A program made the translations under genes and the position numbers. From an uncultured Collinsella sp. (GTDB lineage: Bacteria; Actinomycetota; Coriobacteriia; Coriobacteriales; Coriobacteriaceae), in the NCBI GenBank assembly GCA_937989795.1, contig CALKBB010000152.1:1-5348 (forward strand): 5,348 nucleotides of DNA. The letters run 5' to 3'. The notes beneath the pieces were generated by a model. It searched no databases. It saw only the letters and a list, made by a program, of their open reading frames with translations, and was not told where the DNA came from. Positions 1 through 5,348 of the stretch are shown piece by piece (the stretch's first letter is position 1; each line of letters begins with the position of its first letter).

Positions 1-1
1 T

Positions 2-76
2 GTGCGCCAGACAGGCGATGGTATTCGCGTATCTCCGTCGGCACTCAATAAGAAGAAGCATCCCAAGTCGCAGTAG
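2..76 (+). CDS. Possible 3' end of an upstream gene (partial, hypothetical)
   Basis: An open frame enters from the left edge and stops at TAG (74-76). It encodes a 24-residue tail with the stretch TGDGIRVSPSAL followed by a lysine-rich end (NKKKHPKSQ). A basic, low-complexity end like this is common at protein C-termini, and the frame is on the same strand as the regulator that follows. I do not recognise the protein. Two other + frames are also open for a comparable distance (stops at 49-51 and near 99), so the choice of frame is weak and this may not be coding at all. Confidence 0.2.
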   Translation: MRQTGDGIRVSPSALNKKKHPKSQ

Positions 77-125
77 GGCAGTCGTGCGTTCTTCATGATG
101 CAGGGCATATTTGTGCTGTATGGGG

Positions 126-149
126 GATAATCCTCTTACGTAGATTATC
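126..149 (+). promoter_or_regulatory. Inverted repeat overlapping a -10-like box; candidate TetR operator
   Basis: GATAATC (126-132) and GATTATC (143-149) are perfect reverse complements with a 10-base centre, giving a 24-base dyad. The left arm contains GATAAT (126-131), a 5/6 match to the sigma-70 -10 box. The best-placed -35 (AGGGCA at 102-107) is poor. The repeat lies 43 bases before the regulator's start codon. A short dyad on top of the promoter of a TetR gene is the usual arrangement for autorepression in this family. Position and symmetry are seen; binding is inferred. Confidence 0.4.
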
Positions 150-178
150 TCTCATCTGTTGATGAATGCTTGCATATC

Positions 179-185
179 GAAGGGA
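179..185 (+). promoter_or_regulatory. Ribosome binding site that sets the TetR start
   Basis: GAAGGGA lies 7 bases before the ATG at 193. The more upstream in-frame ATG at 166 has no comparable purine-rich site, and this motif would fall inside its coding sequence. The start at 193 is therefore preferred. Confidence 0.6.
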
Positions 186-192
186 CACGCCC

Positions 193-804
193 ATGGCAAC
201 CAGCAAACCGCGTCTTGATCGTCGCATCATTCGCAGCCGTAATGCCATCCTTTCCGCTTTCGAGCGCCTGCTCATGGAAAAGCCGCTGGCAGACATTACG
301 GTGAGTGCCATCGCGCGCGAGGCCAATGTCGACCGCAAGACCTTTTACGTTCACTTTGGTACGGTTGACGGCCTGCTCGATGCCATTGCCGTCGACGTGG
401 TGGAGATGATTGTCGACTCGGTCGAGAAAACGCTTGCTTCTATGGACGGTGACACCAGCGAGCGCGCTCTTGGCGCGGCGGCGACCTTCTTTAAAACCGT
501 TAATGAGGCACTGTGCAACAACTTAGTGCTCAATCGTCAGCTGATCGAGAATATTCCGCTCGATGATTTCATGGCTCGTCTTCGTGCGCCGCTCGAACAT
601 GAGATTGCCGAGCGCGATCTGCTGCCCCAAGGTCTCAAGGACGAGATGTTCGACTACTATCTGGCGTTTTTGCTGTCGGGTATTATCGGTATCTATCGCA
701 CGTGGGCGCTGTCTGACGGCTCGGTTCCTATCGAGCGCGTCTCTGAGGTCGCCAACGATCTGACTCTCAATGGTCTGTCGAGTCTGGAATCTCGCTTGGA
801 TTAG
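193..804 (+). CDS. TetR/AcrR-family transcriptional regulator
   Basis: A 203-residue cytoplasmic DNA-binding protein of typical TetR size. The N-terminal helix-turn-helix lies at about residues 18-60. Its core ITVSAIAREANVDRKTFYVHF (35-55) follows the family pattern, in which a conserved T-F/I-Y-x-H-F motif closes the recognition helix and a glycine and leucine follow (G60, L61). The rest is an alpha-helical ligand-binding and dimerisation region with no motif that reveals the inducer. The start at 193 is chosen over ATG 166 because of the ribosome binding site at 179-185. A perfect inverted repeat at 126-149 is a candidate autoregulatory operator. The gene converges on the transporter operon rather than diverging from it, so a role in controlling that operon is not supported by layout. 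Base composition appears lower in G+C than the operon: 27 of 60 bases at 481-540, against 43 of 60 at 1141-1200. Confident as TetR family; target and ligand unknown. Confidence 0.92.
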   Translation: MATSKPRLDRRIIRSRNAILSAFERLLMEKPLADITVSAIAREANVDRKTFYVHFGTVDGLLDAIAVDVVEMIVDSVEKTLASMDGDTSERALGAAATFFKTVNEALCNNLVLNRQLIENIPLDDFMARLRAPLEHEIAERDLLPQGLKDEMFDYYLAFLLSGIIGIYRTWALSDGSVPIERVSEVANDLTLNGLSSLESRLD

Positions 805-806
805 GC

Positions 807-899
807 CTAGTTGGGCTCGTCGGCGTGGAAATTCCTGTTCCTGAGGTTCTCCGGCGCCTTGGAGACCTTGCCGGCGTAGGAGCTGTAGCCTGAGGATCC
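807..899 (-). pseudogene. IS3-family transposase (OrfB) fragment
   Basis: Read on the - strand, 899-807 is open for 30 codons before TAG. It encodes GYSSYAGKVSK followed by APENLRNRNFHADEPN. From memory of the family, this closely matches the region of IS3-type OrfB transposases just before the DDE catalytic core, where the usual text is 'YSSY.G..S.APENL..RDFHA..PN' followed by a W.TDITEF block. Here the match ends at the PN and a stop codon follows directly, so no catalytic residue is present. There is no start codon and no room for the rest of the protein. The fragment fills nearly the whole gap between the regulator's stop and the ATPase stop. It is an inert relic of an insertion sequence, later deleted from both sides. 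The identification rests on the motif alone. Confidence 0.65.
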
Positions 900-2138
900 T
901 TAAAAGAAAGTCCAGTTTATCCTTCCCACTCCAATTTTGGAATCCTCCGATGCGCCTTCGCACGCTCGCATGACCTCGATACCATGCGAGCGTGCGAACT
1001 CGACGAGCTCTGCGTTGCGGGCGTTTATGGTGCCGAAGGCGGCGGGGCACACGATAAGGCGCGCGCAGTGGACGAGGAGCTCTTTGGCGCGGGCTATAGT
1101 TTTATCCCCTATCGGCTCGAAGGCGCGCTCGGCCACGCATTCCGCTGCCAGGTCGCGCGCGAGCTCGCAGTCGATGTCCCCTTCGTGCAGAACGCCCGCG
1201 TAGAACGCCTTGCCCTGCCGGATGAGCTGGCGAAACACAGCCGACCCCGTACCTGCGCCGGCGATGACGAACGTGTGCGCATCGCCGTGCGGGCGCCCAA
1301 TTTCCACGCTGCCGAAGCGCTCGTTGAAGGTGCCATGTTGAAGGCCGTAGAGCTCGCCAATCGTCTCGCGCGTGAATATGTCCTCGGGTGCACCGGCGCG
1401 GAAGACCCGGCCGTCCTTCACGCAAATCACCTTGTCAGCGCTTTTCTGCGCGAGCTCAAGTTCATGGATGGACATGATGACAGCCACATTCCGCGATTTC
1501 GCAAGGTGGCGAAGTATTCGCAGCAGGTCGATCTGGTAGCGGATATCGAGATACGACGTGGGCTCGTCGAGCACGAGCACACGCGGATCCTGCGCGATGG
1601 CGCGTGCGAGCATGACGCGCTGGCGCTGCCCATCGCTTATCTGCATGAAGTCGCGCTCGGCGAGCTCTTCCACATGCGCGGTTTTCACGGCCTCGTCGAC
1701 CCGGCTATGGTCGTCGGGCGAGAGTGTGCCCATTCGCCCGGTGTAGGGATGCCTTCCCGCCTCTACGATATCGCGGCAGGTGAGGAGCTCGGTCCGGGGT
1801 CGATCTGTCAGCATAACGGCAAGGTTCCTTGCGAACTCCGCCGTCTTCCATCGGGAAATCTCCCGCCCGTCGAGCTCGACGGCGCCGGCAAGCGGTGCCA
1901 GATGGCGTGTGATGGTTTTCAAGATGGTTGACTTGCCCGAGCCGTTCGGCCCGATGAGCGCCACGACGTCGCCCGCGCGAACCTCCAGATCGACGCCTTC
2001 GACTACGACCTTCTTGTCGTAGCCCGCCGACAGGTCACTTATGCGGAAAAGCGGCGCTCCGTCAGCCTGCGTTTCGACCGGGGTTTCGAGGTTCGACTCC
2101 CCTCCGAGCGTTTTGGGCCGCGGCACGAATTCCCCCAT
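900..2138 (-). CDS. ABC transporter ATP-binding protein (FecE/BtuD-like) with C-terminal Rossmann-like extension
   Basis: This 412-residue protein is the ATPase that would power the importer from the cytoplasmic face. The nucleotide-binding domain spans about residues 29-265. It has Walker A GPNGSGKST (63-71), signature ISDGQRQR (167-174, in place of LSGGQ), Walker B VLVLDEP (187-193), D-loop SYLD (195-198) and switch histidine H225 in SIHELELA. This arrangement is that of type II importers for iron chelates, heme and cobalamin, whose ATPases are usually about 250-270 residues long. Two things are odd. An ungapped comparison with E. coli FecE (from memory) puts T111 where the Q-loop glutamine should be, within LAVMLTDRP. 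Residues about 275-412 form an extra domain that opens with a strand and a glycine-rich turn, VIAGAGTGSAVF (291-302), like a Rossmann fold, and then has a conserved-looking AGVLHEGDID. A leader of about 28 residues precedes the ABC domain. The ATG abuts the permease stop (TAGATG), with GAGG just upstream, so translation is probably coupled. The ligand is not defined by this protein. Confidence 0.93.
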   Translation of the reverse strand: MGEFVPRPKTLGGESNLETPVETQADGAPLFRISDLSAGYDKKVVVEGVDLEVRAGDVVALIGPNGSGKSTILKTITRHLAPLAGAVELDGREISRWKTAEFARNLAVMLTDRPRTELLTCRDIVEAGRHPYTGRMGTLSPDDHSRVDEAVKTAHVEELAERDFMQISDGQRQRVMLARAIAQDPRVLVLDEPTSYLDIRYQIDLLRILRHLAKSRNVAVIMSIHELELAQKSADKVICVKDGRVFRAGAPEDIFTRETIGELYGLQHGTFNERFGSVEIGRPHGDAHTFVIAGAGTGSAVFRQLIRQGKAFYAGVLHEGDIDCELARDLAAECVAERAFEPIGDKTIARAKELLVHCARLIVCPAAFGTINARNAELVEFARSHGIEVMRACEGASEDSKIGVGRINWTFF

Positions 2139-3179
2139 CTACCTCACCCGCTTCTTCAACATGAGCGCGATAACCACCGGCGCGCCGAAGATGGCGGTGA
2201 CGGCGCTGATGGAAAGCTCGACGGGAGAGAACAGTGTGCGCGCGATCAAATCGCAGCCCGCGCAGAAGATGGCGCCTCCCAAGAAGCACGCAGGAATCAC
2301 ACGGATGGGCTTCGATGACTTTAGCGCCGACTTCACGAGATGCGGAACCGCGATGCCTACGAACGACACCGGACCAGCGAACGCGGTCACGCAGGCGGAG
2401 AGCATGCTTGCTAGAAGGACGAGCACCACGCGGAAGCGTGCGACGTTCACGCCGACGCTTTTCGCGTAGGCTTCTCCCAGCTGGAAGGCGGAAAGGGGCT
2501 TCGATATCGCGAATACGCATGCGCTCACGGTGATCACCACGACTGCGATGACCGCGACGTCGTCCCAGCTCGAACCCGAGAAGCTACCCAAAGACCAGTT
2601 GTGCAGGTTCACGATGGACTGGTCGTCGGCGAAGGCGATGAGGAAGTTCGTCGCCGCCGAGCAGATGTATCCCACCATGACGCCCGCCACGATGAGCATG
2701 GCCATGGAACTTATACGCCGTGCGATGAGGAGCACGAAGCCGATGGTGATAAGCGATCCCAGAAACGCTGCGGCCACCATGGCCGGCGAGGACATGGCCT
2801 GGTTCGCGCCCAGAAGCACGATCATCGTAAGCGCGACGACGAACTTTGCGCCCGAGGAGACGCCCAAGATGAACGGGTCGGCGATGGGGTTGTTGAAAAA
2901 CGTCTGCAGCAGGAACCCGGAGAGCGAAAGTGCCCCGCCGAGAAGCACGGCTGAAAGCACGCGCGGCAGGCGAATCTCCCAGATGACCTGGCTTTCCATG
3001 GAATTGGCCGCGCCGCCCGAAAGGATGCCGGGGATGTGGTCTGCGGGCACGAGCACGCTCCCGATGCACAGGTTGGCCCCGACGAGCACGATGAGGACAA
3101 CAGCGAGCAGCGCCGTCACGACGCGACACCGCGCGGCGCGCCCCGATTCGTCGTATGTCATGGAAAGCCGGCTTCTCAT
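2139..3179 (-). CDS. FecCD/BtuC-family ABC transporter permease
   Basis: This integral membrane protein forms the channel (as a homodimer, since only one permease gene is present) for an iron-chelate, heme or corrinoid importer. Residue numbers here count from the ATG at 3179. The first membrane helix is near 20-40. Family hallmarks follow: IRLPRVLSAVLLGG (69-82), then the block that contains SGFLLQ and NNPIADPFILGVSSGA (97-112), and near the end FAGPVSFVGIAVPHLVK (267-283), which includes the stretch that contacts the ATPase in BtuC. Hydrophobic segments suggest about ten helices, the BtuC number. The length of 346 residues is normal. A longer reading from TTG at 3191 would add four residues, but that start sits directly against the GAGGAAG at 3193-3199 and overlaps the upstream gene. 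The ATG at 3179 lies four bases after that gene's stop, with the purine motif about 13 bases upstream, slightly long. ATG 3161 is a further possibility. The family assignment is firm. Confidence 0.93.
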   Translation of the reverse strand: MRSRLSMTYDESGRAARCRVVTALLAVVLIVLVGANLCIGSVLVPADHIPGILSGGAANSMESQVIWEIRLPRVLSAVLLGGALSLSGFLLQTFFNNPIADPFILGVSSGAKFVVALTMIVLLGANQAMSSPAMVAAAFLGSLITIGFVLLIARRISSMAMLIVAGVMVGYICSAATNFLIAFADDQSIVNLHNWSLGSFSGSSWDDVAVIAVVVITVSACVFAISKPLSAFQLGEAYAKSVGVNVARFRVVLVLLASMLSACVTAFAGPVSFVGIAVPHLVKSALKSSKPIRVIPACFLGGAIFCAGCDLIARTLFSPVELSISAVTAIFGAPVVIALMLKKRVR

Positions 3180-3183
3180 GACG

Positions 3184-4755
3184 CTAGCCAAGCTTCCTCA
3201 GATAATGGAAGTCGCTCGCGTCATCGCCGGTGAACGCCCCGTGCAGCTCGTCGATAATGTCGGCGGTAGAAGTCATCTGCTGGTACATGTCGGCGTTTGT
3301 GACCCAGACGTTGCCGTTCTTTACAGCTTTGAACTGCGACAATAGCGCGTTTTTGCCTACGAAGTCTTTCAAGGTGGCAACCGATTCGTCGATGGTGCCG
3401 TTGTAGACGATGATGTCGGCATCCTTCGCCGTCGCGTAGAAGCGCTCCATTTCGAGCGTTACTGACGAACCTGACGTCGACGCCGTCTGCGCGTCATCGA
3501 GCGCGTAGCTGCCGCCTGCGAGCTCGATCATCTGCGCCACGTAGTCGCCCCTCCGCCGCGTGACGGCGGCCCCGTTCGAGTTAATGTAGAAATACGCCAC
3601 GGTTTTACCTGACGACGCGAGCCTCGACGTTTGCTCGACGCGGGCCTTCTGCTCGTTGAACAGGTGCGCGGCCTCGTCTTCCTTGTCGAATAGGACGCCG
3701 AAAAGCTTAATCCACTCGACGCGCCCGAGTGCTTCGGGCTCGCTCGACGACTGTTCGGTGAGCACGACGAGCCCGAGCTTCTGCAGCTTTTCCTTCACAT
3801 CGGGCGTGTGGTTGATCATGGTGTTCTCGATGGCGAGCGTGCAGCCCGAGGCCGATATTCGCTCGTAGTCGGGCGCGCTGTACTTGCCGCCGTAGGCGAT
3901 CGCCCCACTTTCGAGCGCGCTTTTGAAGCCCGCGACCGAGCAATCGTCGGCCTTCGTGCCCGACATGAGGATATTGTCGTTCGCATCGAGCGCGTCGACC
4001 AGGCACATCGTCGCCGACGACACGAGGTACACCTTGTCGGCGGGGCGCCTTATGACCGCGATGTCGGAGCTCAACCCATCAGGTACCTTTGCATTTTGCG
4101 GCACCACGAGGAAGCGCTCCCCGTTCGAAATGCAGATAAGCCGCAGGCCGCCTTCGTACTCGTCGACAGTGAAGTGCTCGGCGTATTCAAGCTGAAGCGT
4201 CCCCGTTGGCTTCCAGCCGCAGCCCAAATCGGCGTTGTGGAAGTCGGCCGCGGCGTTTGAAGCCGTTCCCGCAGGGGACCCGCCGCTTGCTTCGTCGCCC
4301 GATTTCTCCTTCATGGTGGATGAATCGAAGTGGAGCGTGTAGTCGATGGTGTGCGGCGTCGACATGGCGACGGTCTCGGCCGACACGGCGATGTCCTCGT
4401 CGAGCGTGACGGGTATCTCGAACGTGGAGTTGCCGCCGTCGTTTACGGGCGCGTAGTCCACGCCGTTGACGGTCATTTTGTCGTAGTTCGAACTCGACCA
4501 GGTGATGGTCGCGGTGTAGGTGTCGCCATCCTTCACAATTGTGGTGGGTGAGGCGATGCTTGCGCGCCCTGACCCGCCGGAGAGCGAGACGCTCACAGTG
4601 TATTCCTGAGAGCCTGCCGTGCCACCGGTCGCGTTCGGGCTCGCACTGCACCCCGCGAAGGGAAGCGCGAGCAGGGCGACGAGAACGCAGGCGATCGCGC
4701 GCACCGCGATACTGCGACGCTTCCTGCTTTCCCCCTTGGGAAGAATCGACCGCAT
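3184..4755 (-). CDS. Substrate-binding lipoprotein of the iron/heme-type importer, with N-terminal NEAT-like domain
   Basis: This 523-residue extracytoplasmic protein would be anchored to the outer face of the membrane. It has a basic N-terminus, a hydrophobic core (19-33) and a lipobox PFAGC with lipidated Cys36; the F at -3 is somewhat unusual. Three parts follow. Residues about 52-143 form a beta-rich domain with VKDGDTYTATITW, SSSNYDKMTVNG and FEIPVTLDED, and a tail MSTPHTIDYTLHF. A low-complexity linker rich in G, S, A and T covers about 148-172. From about 185 to the end is a FecB/BtuF-like periplasmic binding fold, including RRRGDYVAQMIELAGGSYA (400-418) and the KAVKNGNVWV region (476-485). 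It is longer than the usual 300-350 residues because of the N-terminal domain. The related domain also appears alone in the neighbouring 177-residue lipoprotein. I recall similar two-domain binding proteins in gut Firmicutes annotated as iron-complex transport. Ligand choice between heme, siderophore and corrinoid cannot be made from sequence. It starts 4 bases after the upstream stop with no good ribosome binding site, suggesting translational coupling. Confidence 0.88.
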   Translation of the reverse strand: MRSILPKGESRKRRSIAVRAIACVLVALLALPFAGCSASPNATGGTAGSQEYTVSVSLSGGSGRASIASPTTIVKDGDTYTATITWSSSNYDKMTVNGVDYAPVNDGGNSTFEIPVTLDEDIAVSAETVAMSTPHTIDYTLHFDSSTMKEKSGDEASGGSPAGTASNAAADFHNADLGCGWKPTGTLQLEYAEHFTVDEYEGGLRLICISNGERFLVVPQNAKVPDGLSSDIAVIRRPADKVYLVSSATMCLVDALDANDNILMSGTKADDCSVAGFKSALESGAIAYGGKYSAPDYERISASGCTLAIENTMINHTPDVKEKLQKLGLVVLTEQSSSEPEALGRVEWIKLFGVLFDKEDEAAHLFNEQKARVEQTSRLASSGKTVAYFYINSNGAAVTRRRGDYVAQMIELAGGSYALDDAQTASTSGSSVTLEMERFYATAKDADIIVYNGTIDESVATLKDFVGKNALLSQFKAVKNGNVWVTNADMYQQMTSTADIIDELHGAFTGDDASDFHYLRKLG

Positions 4756-4759
4756 GGCG

Positions 4760-5293
4760 TTACTTCAGTGCGTCGGCGCGCAGATCGACGCCGGCGGATT
4801 CGAACACGAGCGTGCGGTCGTACCACTGCTCTTTTCTAATACTCCACGCGGCGCAGGCGGTGTCCTCGTCGAGCGCTTCAACGGGCACATCGTAGGTGTA
4901 CTTGCCTTCCTCGTTTTCCACATAGGGGATGAAGTCGGCCTCGCTCGCGGCGGCAGCCTCGCCGCCCGTGCCCATGAAGAGCTTGCCGTAGCCCGTGCCG
5001 GAAAGCGTCATCACGCAGTGCATGGAGCCGTTTTCCACGATGAGCTGGGCGTCCACAATCCTGAACATGTTCGAGCTGGAATCTACGGTGATCGGATAGG
5101 TGCCGTCGGCCACCTTGTCGGCGGTGATGGGGGCAGCGCTTGCGCCCTCGGGCGCATCGGCCGCCTGTTCGGTCTTTTCCTGGGAATCGGCATCGCTTGC
5201 CTTTGCGCTGTCGATTGAATTTCCGCCGCAGCCGGCGAGCGAGAACGCGAAAAGCGCCGCTGACAGGGCGAAGGCGAGGGTTTTCTTCAACAT
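4760..5293 (-). CDS. Small lipoprotein with a NEAT-like beta domain; probable accessory ligand-binding protein
   Basis: This 177-residue secreted lipoprotein is the most upstream operon gene visible. The signal peptide MLKKTLAFALSAALFAF ends in the lipobox SLAGC, giving lipidated Cys22. A polar, disordered tether follows (about 23-60). A single beta-rich domain of roughly 100 residues fills the rest (about 65-165). Its features are VENGSMHCVMTLSGTGYGKLFMG (blocks at 86-108), YTYDVPVEALDED (132-144) and the aromatic end AWSIRKEQWYDRTLVF (149-164). The order and spacing match the N-terminal domain of the adjacent binding protein, including Tyr102 against Tyr91 there, the PV pair and LDED. By position it may catch or relay the ligand. 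The start is ATG 5293, with AAAGGA 9 bases upstream; the longer reading from TTG at 5311 would put the ribosome binding site inside the gene. No catalytic motif is visible. Lipoprotein status is confident, function inferred. Confidence 0.82.
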   Translation of the reverse strand: MLKKTLAFALSAALFAFSLAGCGGNSIDSAKASDADSQEKTEQAADAPEGASAAPITADKVADGTYPITVDSSSNMFRIVDAQLIVENGSMHCVMTLSGTGYGKLFMGTGGEAAAASEADFIPYVENEEGKYTYDVPVEALDEDTACAAWSIRKEQWYDRTLVFESAGVDLRADALK

Positions 5294-5302
5294 GGAGAGG
5301 GT

Positions 5303-5308
5303 TCCTTT
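5303..5308 (-). promoter_or_regulatory. Ribosome binding site for the small lipoprotein
   Basis: On the - strand AAAGGA precedes the ATG at 5293 by 9 bases. It directly follows the alternative TTG (5309-5311), which rules strongly against that start. It is the best ribosome binding site in the operon, fitting a gene that is translated independently at or near its head. Confidence 0.65.
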
Positions 5309-5320
5309 CAATCGCTTCGA

Positions 5321-5348
5321 CCGCCCGCGCCGTGCGGTGGGCGGGCGG
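5321..5348 (-). promoter_or_regulatory. GC-rich perfect inverted repeat upstream of the operon
   Basis: CCGCCCGC (5321-5328) and GCGGGCGG (5341-5348) form an 8-bp perfect stem around a 12-base loop, which can itself pair CCG with CGG. It lies 27 bases upstream of the lipoprotein start. Read towards the operon, the stem is followed by TCGAAGCG, with no T-run, so it is not a standard intrinsic terminator in that direction. It could be a leader structure, part of an operator, or the terminator stem of a gene beyond the window edge. The repeat reaches the last base, so it may be longer than visible. Confidence 0.4.

Noticed and set aside
851..874. Possible bidirectional terminator (CCGGC ... GCCGG) between the convergent genes
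   Set aside because: The stem is only 5 bp with a 14-base loop and no T-run on either side. The bases are explained by the transposase remnant.
893..900. AGGATCCT palindrome next to the ATPase stop
   Set aside because: It is an 8-base palindrome containing a common restriction site, and too short to be a meaningful operator or terminator without other support.
523..1050. - strand frame of 175 codons spanning the regulator, the gap and the ATPase end
   Set aside because: It is arginine- and glutamine-rich and antisense to the TetR gene, in a different frame from the IS3 relic, with no plausible product.
900..1320. ATPase tail as a CbiZ adenosylcobinamide amidohydrolase fusion
   Set aside because: The motifs that I associate with CbiZ are not visible, and the GxGxxS-type turn points to a different fold.
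984..1931. Long + strand open frame of 315 codons opposite the ATPase gene
   Set aside because: It lies wholly antisense to a gene with all ABC ATPase motifs. High-G+C coding DNA often leaves an open antisense frame. The product shows no recognisable domain.
2530..3345. + strand open frame of 271 codons opposite the permease
   Set aside because: It is a shadow of the FecCD permease and runs across the boundary of two real genes. Its protein has no coherent domain.
4318..4605. N-terminal domain of the binding protein as a bacterial Ig-like or fibronectin adhesion domain
   Set aside because: The match in block order to the neighbouring lipoprotein and the placement inside an importer operon favour a ligand-related NEAT-like domain, although an Ig-like beta sandwich is structurally similar and not fully excluded.

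Overview
The window looks like a high-G+C, gut-type actinobacterium of the class Coriobacteriia. Collinsella or a close relative is my best guess, from overall codon use, the style of the TetR protein and the mix of gene families. This is an impression from the sequence and was not tested by any search.

Layout. Positions 1-192 hold what may be the last codons of an upstream gene, then the leader of a TetR-family regulator, with a -10-like box inside a 7-bp perfect inverted repeat at 126-149. The regulator runs on the + strand (193-804). Facing it on the - strand is a tightly packed four-gene operon that reads from the right edge leftwards. Its genes are a small lipoprotein (4760-5293), a large substrate-binding lipoprotein (3184-4755), a FecCD-type permease (2139-3179) and an ABC ATPase with an extra C-terminal domain (900-2138). 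Gaps between these genes are 4, 4 and 0 bases. The roughly 95 bases between the two convergent units hold a remnant of an IS3-family transposase gene.

Function. The operon encodes a complete type II (BtuCD/FecBCDE-like) ABC importer for an iron compound, heme, a corrinoid or a similar metal chelate. The substrate-binding protein carries an N-terminal beta-rich domain that I can align by eye with the domain of the small lipoprotein next door. Both have NEAT-like features. The likely arrangement is a lipid-anchored accessory binding protein passing ligand to a lipid-anchored binding protein with a built-in docking or binding domain. The ligand then goes through the permease, driven by the ATPase. 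The ATPase is unusual: it has no glutamine at the Q-loop position, and it carries about 140 extra residues with a Rossmann-like glycine-rich motif. The TetR gene is convergent with the operon, and nothing in the sequence shows that it controls it.

The part most worth a second look is the pair of related lipoprotein domains together with the ATPase extension. I believe related sequences exist in Firmicutes and Actinobacteria, but their biochemical role is, as far as I know, poorly described.
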